In this document: one piece after another, positions 31,801 through 38,763 of the stretch
How positions within the stretch are numbered: position 1 is the first letter of the stretch
How the letters are laid out: every line of letters starts with the position of its first letter
Assembly (NCBI GenBank): GCA_002690915.1
Contig: NZGF01000076.1
Coordinates: forward strand, 1 to 41,834
Direction: 5' to 3'
DNA from: Crocinitomicaceae bacterium
GTDB taxonomy: Bacteria > Bacteroidota > Bacteroidia > Flavobacteriales_D > Sanyastnellaceae
DNA length: 41,834 nt
The notes under the pieces: generated by a model
What the model saw: only the letters and a program-made list of their open reading frames with translations
The model's database searches: none
What the model was told of the DNA's origin: nothing
Program-made: the position numbers and the translations under genes

Positions 31801-32976
31801 ATGCACCATCTCACCTGGGCGAGGTACATCCTCGCGTTCCTCCTGATCTGCGCCGCCTGCACTTTTTCGTCAGCGCAATACGGAGATTTTGGTTTACCCG
31901 AACAACCTGCTGACACAGCCTCTGTGGACGACATCATCTTCTACGGTGATTACATGGACATGTCTGGCGGCTACAACGTAAACGACACCGTCTACAACTT
32001 CACCGTCTACGATTTCGATGGCAACCCGGTTGAGCTCTACGGCGAACTTGCCGGTCCCAAGCCGGTCGTTCTCGTCAGCGGCAGCGTCTCCTGCATCCGA
32101 TTCCGCAACGTGTTCGACCCGTCCCTGCCGGGTCAAGAAGTCTGGTCAGCACGCAACTTCATCTACGACCACATCGAAGACTACAACTGGATTTTCATCT
32201 ACGGCGTGGAGGCACACCCCACGGATGGCAATTGCCCAAGCAACTGCCCGCCTACGGTCAATACGGATACCGCCGTGGTTCAGCCTTCCATTTACGCGGA
32301 GCGCCGATGGGCCATGCACGATTGGCTCGAATCCCCCATCCACGACTTCCCGTTCACGATGTATGCGGACAACCCGGACAACGCCATCTACAACACATTC
32401 TTCCAGCGTCCTTTCGGCATGATCGGCCTCAACTGCGACGGCACTGTCGCGATCCGCTCAGATTGGGTCACCAATTTCTTCGCCGATTCCGACAACGTCG
32501 ATGCCATGCTCGACTTCCGACTGAATTACAACATGTGCACCATCGATTGGCAGCCGGAGGAAGACAACGCTGAAGACGAGGACGAAACAGATGGTAACGG
32601 CACCGACGACGGCTCGAACGACGAAGGCGGCACCGGTGAAGATGACACAGACGATGATGAACCCATCGATTACGACGGTCCCGACTACGCCTTGGAAGGC
32701 CACACGAACAACGAAGTCGCTTCAGCTGTGTCAGAGGCGACGAAGGACGTTCTGCGCGTTTATCCCAACCCAGCCCGCACCACGCTCACCGTAGCTTCCT
32801 TCGCCCTTGAGGCCAACTGGCAACTCACGGACATGCGCGGACGAGCAGTGGCCAGTTGGACCCAAACCGAGCGATTGTCCAGCTTCGATGTTGCTGATTT
32901 GCCCCGTGGACAATACGTTTTAATTAGGAGACTAGAAGACGGCACGACGACCCACCAACGGGTCATCCTGCACTGA
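31801..32976 (+). CDS. Secreted iodothyronine-deiodinase-like thioredoxin-fold protein, T9SS
   Basis: A 391-residue exported protein. The start at 31801 gives a signal peptide ending FSSAQ. Residues ~65-250 resemble the deiodinase family: VVLVSGSVSCIRFR places Cys98 where animal enzymes have selenocysteine (G-S-x-T-U-P-P-F), and FIYGVEAHPTDG (Glu137-His139) matches the conserved EAHPSDG element. YADNPDNAIYNTFFQRPFGMIGL fits the following thioredoxin-fold region. The Pro after the active residue is Ile-Arg here. An Asp/Glu/Gly-rich linker (~253-295) leads to a T9SS sorting domain (RVYPNPARTTLTV). Likely a thiol redox or reductive dehalogenation-type enzyme; thyroid-type substrates are not implied. 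Confidence 0.72.
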   Translation: MHHLTWARYILAFLLICAACTFSSAQYGDFGLPEQPADTASVDDIIFYGDYMDMSGGYNVNDTVYNFTVYDFDGNPVELYGELAGPKPVVLVSGSVSCIRFRNVFDPSLPGQEVWSARNFIYDHIEDYNWIFIYGVEAHPTDGNCPSNCPPTVNTDTAVVQPSIYAERRWAMHDWLESPIHDFPFTMYADNPDNAIYNTFFQRPFGMIGLNCDGTVAIRSDWVTNFFADSDNVDAMLDFRLNYNMCTIDWQPEEDNAEDEDETDGNGTDDGSNDEGGTGEDDTDDDEPIDYDGPDYALEGHTNNEVASAVSEATKDVLRVYPNPARTTLTVASFALEANWQLTDMRGRAVASWTQTERLSSFDVADLPRGQYVLIRRLEDGTTTHQRVILH

Positions 32977-32981
32977 ACCGG

Positions 32982-33680
32982 TCAGTCCACCAGACGTATG
33001 CGCATCGTGACGTCCTCCAAAGGGCGATCGCCCCGAGCCGTGCGCAATGCAGCGATGGAATCGATGATGTCGAGGCGGTCGATGACCTGACCGAAGACGG
33101 TGTATTCCATGTCCAAAAACGGCGTACCCCCATTTGTGGCGTACGCCGTTTTTTGTTCCTCGGTGTAGGCAAAACCGGGGTGATTCTTCTGCATGCGCGA
33201 CTCAAAATTGGCCAACTGATTGGCGCTGTAAGTCTTGCCTTGAACGAGGTAAAACTGGCTTCCTGATGACCGCTTTTCGGGATTAACTTGGTCTCCTTGG
33301 CGAGCGGCACTGAGCGCCCCTTTGAGGTGCAAGTGCGTGGAGTCCATTTCCGCTTCAATGGTATAACCAGGGCCACCGGTTCCCAATCGCGCGCCGGGCG
33401 CCGCATCGCGGCTGTTGGGGTCGCCGCCTTGGACCATGAAGTCCTTGATGACCCGGTGGAACAATAGGTCGTTATAGAAACCTTCCTGTACGAGCTTGAT
33501 AAAATTGTCCCGGTGCGCTGGGGTATCATCAAACAACTCGATAGTCATGGTGCCAAATTGAGTTTCCAATGCGACCTGCGTGGGCCCGTCATTGGATTTG
33601 GAGGAGGATTTGGTCACCGCACAGCCGGCGATGAACAGGGCAATTGCACTCACCCAAAGGGCTAATTTCAATTTTTGCAT
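32982..33680 (-). CDS. Cyclophilin-type peptidyl-prolyl isomerase, lipoprotein
   Basis: A 232-residue cyclophilin. Start is placed at 33680 (MQKLKLALWV), where the signal ends in the lipobox LFIAGC; 33701 is an alternative. Motifs: FGTMTIELFDDTPAHRDNF, FHRVIKDFMVQGGDP, SSGSQFYLVQG and MEYTVFGQVIDRLD are the cyclophilin core. It catalyses cis-trans isomerisation of prolyl bonds, helping exported proteins fold in the periplasm. A ~25-residue insertion (SANQLANFESRMQKNHPG) is typical of the Bacteroidetes form. Last gene of the minus-strand run; 42 bases after the deacetylase-like gene, so linkage is looser. Confidence 0.93.
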   Translation of the reverse strand: MQKLKLALWVSAIALFIAGCAVTKSSSKSNDGPTQVALETQFGTMTIELFDDTPAHRDNFIKLVQEGFYNDLLFHRVIKDFMVQGGDPNSRDAAPGARLGTGGPGYTIEAEMDSTHLHLKGALSAARQGDQVNPEKRSSGSQFYLVQGKTYSANQLANFESRMQKNHPGFAYTEEQKTAYATNGGTPFLDMEYTVFGQVIDRLDIIDSIAALRTARGDRPLEDVTMRIRLVD

Positions 33681-33722
33681 GGTCTGGTTCTTCCCGACCA
33701 ATTTAGCACAATCCCCAACGCC

Positions 33723-34625
33723 TCAGCCCCACAGCTCGTGCGCGATGCGGAAGGTGTTGCAATGGGCCTCTACGATGTGCCAAATATCGGGGGAATACCC
33801 GCCGCCCATGCTGCACACCACTGGCACCTCATCCGTATAGCAACGCTCGAGAATGCGCCGGTCTCGCGCTGCACAGCCCGCAGACGAAACACCCAAACGG
33901 CCCAACTTGTCGGTCTCCAAAATGTCTACCCCACACTGGTAGAACACCACATCCGGCTCCACCTCATCGAGCAAGCGTGGCCAGTGTGCGTCGAGCAGCT
34001 GCAGGTAATGGCGGTCATCAATTCCGTCTGGCAGGCCCACATCAAGGTCGCTGGATTCCTTGTGCATCGGATAATTCCCCGCCCCGTGCATCGAGAACGT
34101 GAATACCCGGGGGTCGTTTTCAAAAATCTTCGCCGTGCCGTTGCCTTGGTGGACGTCCAGGTCCACGATCAATGCCCGCTCAATCCGACCCTCGTCGAGG
34201 AGAGCGGTGGCGGCGAGCGCAAAATCGTTCAGCAAGCAAAAGCCTTCACCGCGATCCCGGTAGGCGTGGTGGGTGCCACCGGCGATGTTGAGGGCCACGC
34301 CCGATTCAAAGGCCTGCCGCGCGCATTCCACTGTCCCCCCCATGATCATCACCTCGCGCTGAACCAGCGCCTCCGACCATGGAAAACCCGTGCGTCGTTC
34401 TTCCTGCCGGGACAGCTGCCCTGCTTTGAGCTTGGCCCAATAATCGGAGTCGTGCACCCGATGCACCCCCTCATCATCCAGCGGAGCCGGCGAAAAAAAC
34501 TGGGATTCGGACAGCGTGCCTTCGTGCACCAATTGCTCGGGCACCAACTCGTATTTCTCCATGGGAAAGCGATGCCCCTCGGGCAACGCATGCGCGTAAT
34601 CGGCGTTCCACGCCACTCGGATCAT
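33723..34625 (-). CDS. Histone-deacetylase-like zinc amidohydrolase (AcuC/AphA type)
   Basis: A 300-residue cytoplasmic deacetylase-fold enzyme. The start at 34625 (MIRVAWNADYAH) is normal for the family; the longer frame runs into the upstream gene. Seen: GGTHHAYRDRGEGFC with the His119-His120 pair, LIVDLDVHQGNGT giving Zn ligands Asp157 and His159, and CGVDILETDKLG with Asp234; YSPD near the end is the C-terminal loop. The second His of the usual DVHHGNGT is Gln160. It probably removes acyl groups from acetylated amines or proteins. 8 bases after the Kazal gene, so on the same transcript. Confidence 0.92.
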   Translation of the reverse strand: MIRVAWNADYAHALPEGHRFPMEKYELVPEQLVHEGTLSESQFFSPAPLDDEGVHRVHDSDYWAKLKAGQLSRQEERRTGFPWSEALVQREVMIMGGTVECARQAFESGVALNIAGGTHHAYRDRGEGFCLLNDFALAATALLDEGRIERALIVDLDVHQGNGTAKIFENDPRVFTFSMHGAGNYPMHKESSDLDVGLPDGIDDRHYLQLLDAHWPRLLDEVEPDVVFYQCGVDILETDKLGRLGVSSAGCAARDRRILERCYTDEVPVVCSMGGGYSPDIWHIVEAHCNTFRIAHELWG

Positions 34626-34633
34626 GTTGCTGT

Positions 34634-35605
34634 CTATTCGAGGATGAACAGTTGATGAACAGCAGGGAAACCGTTTTGTTGCACTTGAATCACATACATG
34701 CCACGGGCCAATCCTTCTACATCCATTTGCGCTTGGCTTGCTTGGATGACATGCTCCAAGACCGTTTGTCCGCCGAGTGCGACGACGCGCAATCGAACAG
34801 GGACGCCGGGGGTCCATCCGCTCACATTAAGGCGATCGGTCGCTGGATTGGGAGCCACAAACAGATCGAGGGTGACCCACTCGTCCATCCGATTCGTCTC
34901 ACAAGGTCCGGGTGTCCACTGAGCGATGCCGCCGTAATACCACGCATTGCAAGGGTTGGAATAGGTGATGCTGTCGCAACCGCATACCGGATCTTCGTTT
35001 TCCGGGCACCCCATTTCAAGCTGCACCCGATCTTCATCGTAACAATCTCCCGGGCACGCACCGGGTTCAAACGCACTCACAAAATCCACGTACGTCGCCA
35101 CGCACTCGTTGAAGTGGCTGACGCTGTCGCATCCGCAGACTGGCGTAGGTTCGAAGACATTGCAATCAATCAATGGGTCGGCAAGAGAAGGGTCGATGCA
35201 TTCGGCGGTTTCGGGGCAACTGGCTTGGCATTCTTCCATGCTCTCGAATGAATACACGCTGTAATCGACTTCGTCAACAATCCAACCGCACCCAGACAGG
35301 TAGGTGCAGCTGCCGTTGTACATCACAACCCCCATGGCCATGTCGCAGAACCCAAAGTCCACGCCGCCCAGGTCCACGCAGTCCGTTGCCGTCCCCGTGC
35401 ACTCGCCGTCCACCCACGACGTCACGCCTCCGTAGTACGTCGCCCAGCAGTCGTTGCTATAAGTCTCCCCATCGCAACCGCATACAGGCGCCCATAGCGC
35501 AGGGCACAGTACATCGGGGTCAATGAGCGTAGAATCCACACAGGTTTGGGCAGGAAGTTGGGCCGCCAACGCAGCGGTCAAAAGGATAAGGCATGCATGT
35601 TTCAT
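34634..35605 (-). CDS. Secreted Kazal-type inhibitor protein with T9SS domain
   Basis: A 323-residue exported protein with a signal peptide (residues 1-19) and three Kazal-like domains, each with the CP-x-x-x-x-PVCGCDG-x-x-Y-x-N-x-C pattern (about residues 34-69, 150-185 and 199-234). Between the first and second lies a six-Cys segment (~80-130) ending ESMEECQASC, whose spacing is reminiscent of Kunitz-type inhibitors but does not match them exactly. The C-terminal ~75 residues from VAPNPATDRLNV form a T9SS sorting domain. Predicted to inhibit external serine proteases, from host or competitors. Its ATG overlaps the PlsC stop (ATGA), giving translational coupling with a phospholipid operon, an unexpected partner. 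Confidence 0.85.
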   Translation of the reverse strand: MKHACLILLTAALAAQLPAQTCVDSTLIDPDVLCPALWAPVCGCDGETYSNDCWATYYGGVTSWVDGECTGTATDCVDLGGVDFGFCDMAMGVVMYNGSCTYLSGCGWIVDEVDYSVYSFESMEECQASCPETAECIDPSLADPLIDCNVFEPTPVCGCDSVSHFNECVATYVDFVSAFEPGACPGDCYDEDRVQLEMGCPENEDPVCGCDSITYSNPCNAWYYGGIAQWTPGPCETNRMDEWVTLDLFVAPNPATDRLNVSGWTPGVPVRLRVVALGGQTVLEHVIQASQAQMDVEGLARGMYVIQVQQNGFPAVHQLFILE

Positions 35606-36318
35606 GGGGAATCCGTTGGGGGGAGTTTGTTCTCGTTTTTCAAATCCATTGCCATGGATGCGATGGCCGATTGGGCTTTGTCAGTGATGGCATCGATGGT
35701 TGTTCCAGTCGGAAATAACAAGGGGTCACCCATCACAAGGGTACCACCAAACGGAACGATCATCGTCCGTCCTTTAGGCAAGTTGCGGTATAGGCCGTCG
35801 AGGTAGACAGGAATGACCGGAATGTCCGGATGGCGGGAAGCCAAGTGCCCTACACCACGCTTAAAATCAGCCATCACACCCGGCACGCCCCGGGTGCCTT
35901 CGGGGAACAGAATAAGGCTGTGGCCTTGCCGGAGCATGGCATCGAGCAATTCAATGGGGTCGACATCGCGTTCCTCCTTCGTGCGTGAGATGAGGACGGC
36001 GTTGACCAGGTTTTTCATCGACCAACTGCGAAAGCCCGAACGTCCAAAAAAGTCCTGTGCCGCCACCGAATGCGTCAAATGAATCCGGTGCGAGGGCACG
36101 ATGGTCATCAGCGACATGGCGTCGAGGTGGCTGTTGTGGTTGGCGATGTAAATCACGGGGCCGTCGGGATGGGATGTTTTGGCCCACACGTACCGCAAGC
36201 CAATGACAACCCCAAAAACAGTGCGCCACAGCACCTTATACAGGAACCAAAGCAACCAGCGGCGTCCGTTGGGGACGCGCGCATTGAACAACTCGGCATC
36301 GATGCTTCCGGCGGGCAT
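35602..36318 (-). CDS. 1-acylglycerol-3-phosphate acyltransferase (PlsC-like)
   Basis: A 238-residue membrane-associated acyltransferase. The HX4D motif is NHNSHLD (His61, Asp66) and the acceptor motif is LFPEGTRG (about residues 137-144). A hydrophobic N-terminal helix (~20-45) should anchor it to the inner membrane. It transfers an acyl chain to a glycerol-phosphate-type acceptor to form phosphatidate or a related lipid. It starts 9 bases after the CdsA stop, and its stop overlaps the Kazal gene's start. In this operon it may act on an alternative acceptor rather than the housekeeping route. Confidence 0.92.
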   Translation of the reverse strand: MPAGSIDAELFNARVPNGRRWLLWFLYKVLWRTVFGVVIGLRYVWAKTSHPDGPVIYIANHNSHLDAMSLMTIVPSHRIHLTHSVAAQDFFGRSGFRSWSMKNLVNAVLISRTKEERDVDPIELLDAMLRQGHSLILFPEGTRGVPGVMADFKRGVGHLASRHPDIPVIPVYLDGLYRNLPKGRTMIVPFGGTLVMGDPLLFPTGTTIDAITDKAQSAIASMAMDLKNENKLPPTDSP

Positions 36319-36327
36319 GCCAGCAAG

Positions 36328-37290
36328 TTAGCCCGCCGCCGTCACTCCAAAGAAGTAGATGAGGTGAAAAAATGGGGCCGCCGCTGCCGAAAACCCGTCC
36401 AACCGGTCCAAGTACCCCCCGTGCCCGGGGATGGCATTCCCGGAGTTTTTGATGCCCAAATCGCGCTTGATGCCCGAGGCAATCGCATCCCCCATGAAGC
36501 CCGCCACGGCTACGCAGAATCCCGTAATCGCCGCCTCCCACGCTTCGAGTGGCGTCAGGAACCGCAGCGCCACCGCGATCAGCGTCACGGACAATACTCC
36601 ACCGATGAGTCCCTCCCATGTCTTGTTGGGGCTGACTTTCGGCAGCACGGCGCGCTGCCCTATCGTTTTGCCCCAACCAAACTGCAGGACATCGTTAATG
36701 CCCACAAGGAAAATCAAGTACAGCAAAAGGCCCTGAGGGCCGGCGGTGAAGCCCGGGATTTCTGGCAGGTGAAACAGCAGCGCAAGGTGGCTCATGCCAT
36801 AGACCCAAGCCACCAAAGAATACGGCATAAGCCCGATCGACCGCACAATTCCTTGCGTCTCCCCCCGAATCACCAACAAGAAGGGAATCACCACGAACAT
36901 GAACACCGGGATGAACGCCAGAAACAACGTCGTCATCCCCAGGTAAGCCAAGGTGTATTGAACGGGGATAACCGCATAGCAGAGCAACACCACGTTGCGC
37001 TCGCGTTGGTCCAACTTGAGCAGCGGGTACATCTCACGCAGCAAGGCAAAACTCAAAAAGGCGAGCCCGATGTGCGTCACTGCGGGATGCGCCAAGGTGG
37101 TCACGATGAAGCACGCGCACATGACCCACCACGAGCGGGTGCGGACCAGCAACTCTTTGACCAATTTGCCCGGCTTCAAAAAGTTCCAGGTGTTCCAGGC
37201 CACGGACGAAAACACCAGGATGCACAGGATGATCAAAATCACCCATTGCACTTCGGCATTCACGTCCCACACTTCAATCAGTTTGTTCAT
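36328..37290 (-). CDS. Phosphatidate cytidylyltransferase (CdsA/YnbB-like)
   Basis: A 320-residue polytopic protein (about eight hydrophobic helices) with the family signature near residues 283-305: SGIKRDLGIKNSGNAIPGHG then GYLDRLDG. It forms CDP-diacylglycerol from CTP and phosphatidate. One conserved position differs: the Asp usual in KD-x-G is Asn (KN-x-G), with HGG-x-DR intact. The start at 37290 overlaps the preceding gene's stop in ATGA; the frame upstream is not needed. Placed between YnbA-like and PlsC, it resembles YnbB in E. coli. Confidence 0.92.
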   Translation of the reverse strand: MNKLIEVWDVNAEVQWVILIILCILVFSSVAWNTWNFLKPGKLVKELLVRTRSWWVMCACFIVTTLAHPAVTHIGLAFLSFALLREMYPLLKLDQRERNVVLLCYAVIPVQYTLAYLGMTTLFLAFIPVFMFVVIPFLLVIRGETQGIVRSIGLMPYSLVAWVYGMSHLALLFHLPEIPGFTAGPQGLLLYLIFLVGINDVLQFGWGKTIGQRAVLPKVSPNKTWEGLIGGVLSVTLIAVALRFLTPLEAWEAAITGFCVAVAGFMGDAIASGIKRDLGIKNSGNAIPGHGGYLDRLDGFSAAAAPFFHLIYFFGVTAAG

Positions 37291-37892
37291 GGCATCAAGG
37301 TATTGCGGACGCGACGCGCGGTGCTCCACAGAAGTCCGACAAGCACGCCATACACACCGTACATCGCATACGGCTCAACAGCGATTCCGGCGCCCAACAG
37401 GAGGCAGAAGATGCCCCATACGAGCGTGCGATCGCTTTTGCCCATGGGACCTTCGTATCGGCGTTCCCCGGAGACGGATGCGCCGAGCACGCCCGTATAT
37501 TCATTGACTGCAGCGAGCCACAACAACGCGGCCACCCACCCCACGTGTACCCCAGGCACCAACGCCAAGGGCCACATGACCAGGGCATCGCTCACCACGT
37601 CTCCCAGCTCATTCAATACCGCGCCCCCCTTGGAGGTCATACTGAAATTCCGGGCCATCATTCCGTCCAGTGCATTCAACGCCATTCGTACGAGCAAGCC
37701 ACCGGCTACAGCAAAAAACCAGTATCGGTTTTCAAAGCCCTGCACGAAGGCATAGCCGAGCCCCCCTGACAACACGATGGCCATCCAAGTCAACGCATTC
37801 GGCGTCACGCCCACTTTACGCAACCGTGTCAGCAACGGCATCAGCAGCCGTTGAAACGCCGGCTTCAAATCGTATGTGGTCGGCACTTTCAT
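37287..37892 (-). CDS. CDP-alcohol phosphatidyltransferase, YnbA-like
   Basis: A 201-residue membrane protein with about five to six hydrophobic helices and the CDP-alcohol transferase motif at ~64-92: MALNALDGMMARNF then LNELGDVVSD. The standard motif is D-x2-DG-x2-AR-x8-G-x3-D-x3-D; here the first and third Asp are Asn (N-A-L-DG and L-N-E-L-G-D). This N-variant is the pattern I associate with the YnbA branch, rather than PgsA or PssA, so it is probably family-typical. The alcohol substrate is unknown. Both ends overlap neighbours by ATGA, indicating tight translational coupling with the hydrolase-like gene and CdsA. Confidence 0.88.
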   Translation of the reverse strand: MKVPTTYDLKPAFQRLLMPLLTRLRKVGVTPNALTWMAIVLSGGLGYAFVQGFENRYWFFAVAGGLLVRMALNALDGMMARNFSMTSKGGAVLNELGDVVSDALVMWPLALVPGVHVGWVAALLWLAAVNEYTGVLGASVSGERRYEGPMGKSDRTLVWGIFCLLLGAGIAVEPYAMYGVYGVLVGLLWSTARRVRNTLMP

Positions 37893-38692
37893 TCGGGCAA
37901 GGGGTATCGGGCGTCAAATGGCCGGTTGTGGATGCGCTCACGGGGCAGGCCTTCAGGGAATTGGCCGTACTCGAAGAAATAACGGTAAGGCTCCCCAAGG
38001 ACATCCCATCGGACGTACATCATGTCGTGGTCCAATGCCACGTGAAAAGCATCTTGCGCCGTGGGATCGATGGCACGCCAGTCGTACACGAGCGGCCCCA
38101 TCGCTTCTGCTTCTGCCCGCAAAAACCGCATGAGCGGGGTCGCGCGGTTCTCGATGGCTAGGCCTTTTTGCACGGAGCCGTCAGCGGGAACAGGCGGCCA
38201 CTCGGCCTCGCTGAGTTCGCGCAAAACACCGCCGAGCATCAAGGTGCTAAGCACGGGAATGCGAGCGATGGCCGCCGTAGGCGCGCGTTCTTGAGTAGGG
38301 CTTCGGTCGTAGATGATGGCCGTGAGGTTGGGCATGGGGGTTGCCTCGAGCTGGGTGTGCAAGAGGTAGGCACCGGCGATGTAGCAAATGGCTTTCACTT
38401 CGCCGTATTCAGCCAGGGACTGCTCTTCTACAAAAGCGGCCAGGGCCTCAGAGCTGGCCGCGAGGGACTCACGCAGCAATACGTCAGGGATATAAACGTC
38501 CATACCGGCGTCTTGCCAGAATGCCATTTGGGCCTTGCACCCGCTGCGCGACCCGCCAAACCCATTCATGATGAGCAGCGCCGTTTTTTCTGATTTTGGC
38601 GCATCCGAATCCACGTGGATCCAGTGCTTAGCACCTCCTTCCTGAGGGAAGGCAACGATGAATAAAAACAATAGGGTATACAACCTCGGCAT
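37889..38692 (-). CDS. Exported alpha/beta-hydrolase-like protein lacking a normal nucleophile
   Basis: A 267-residue protein, the first gene of the lipid operon. Residues 1-22 are a short signal-like segment. ALLIMNGFGGSRSG near residue 37-50 resembles an oxyanion strand-turn of alpha/beta hydrolases, and ICYIAGAYLL occupies the nucleophile-elbow position but has Ile where Ser should be. A late FHVALDHDMMYVRW could hold the His. It may therefore be a non-catalytic relative or a remote family member. Its stop overlaps the next gene's ATG (ATGA). E. coli ynbABCD also pairs such genes with a hydrolase-like protein, but the match is by role, not shown by sequence. Confidence 0.6.
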   Translation of the reverse strand: MPRLYTLLFLFIVAFPQEGGAKHWIHVDSDAPKSEKTALLIMNGFGGSRSGCKAQMAFWQDAGMDVYIPDVLLRESLAASSEALAAFVEEQSLAEYGEVKAICYIAGAYLLHTQLEATPMPNLTAIIYDRSPTQERAPTAAIARIPVLSTLMLGGVLRELSEAEWPPVPADGSVQKGLAIENRATPLMRFLRAEAEAMGPLVYDWRAIDPTAQDAFHVALDHDMMYVRWDVLGEPYRYFFEYGQFPEGLPRERIHNRPFDARYPLPE

Positions 38693-38763
38693 GAGGCAAA
38701 GTACGACTTTTAGAAGGAGGCCTAATTCATGAGCGCCCTATCTTGCCCAAAGAATTGGAGCTC

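Noticed and set aside
36070-37755. Plus-strand open frame of 561 codons opposite plsC/cdsA/YnbA-like genes
   Set aside because: It covers three well-supported minus-strand genes, has no signal peptide or domain, and its His/Gln/Arg-rich composition is what the opposite strand of these codons gives.
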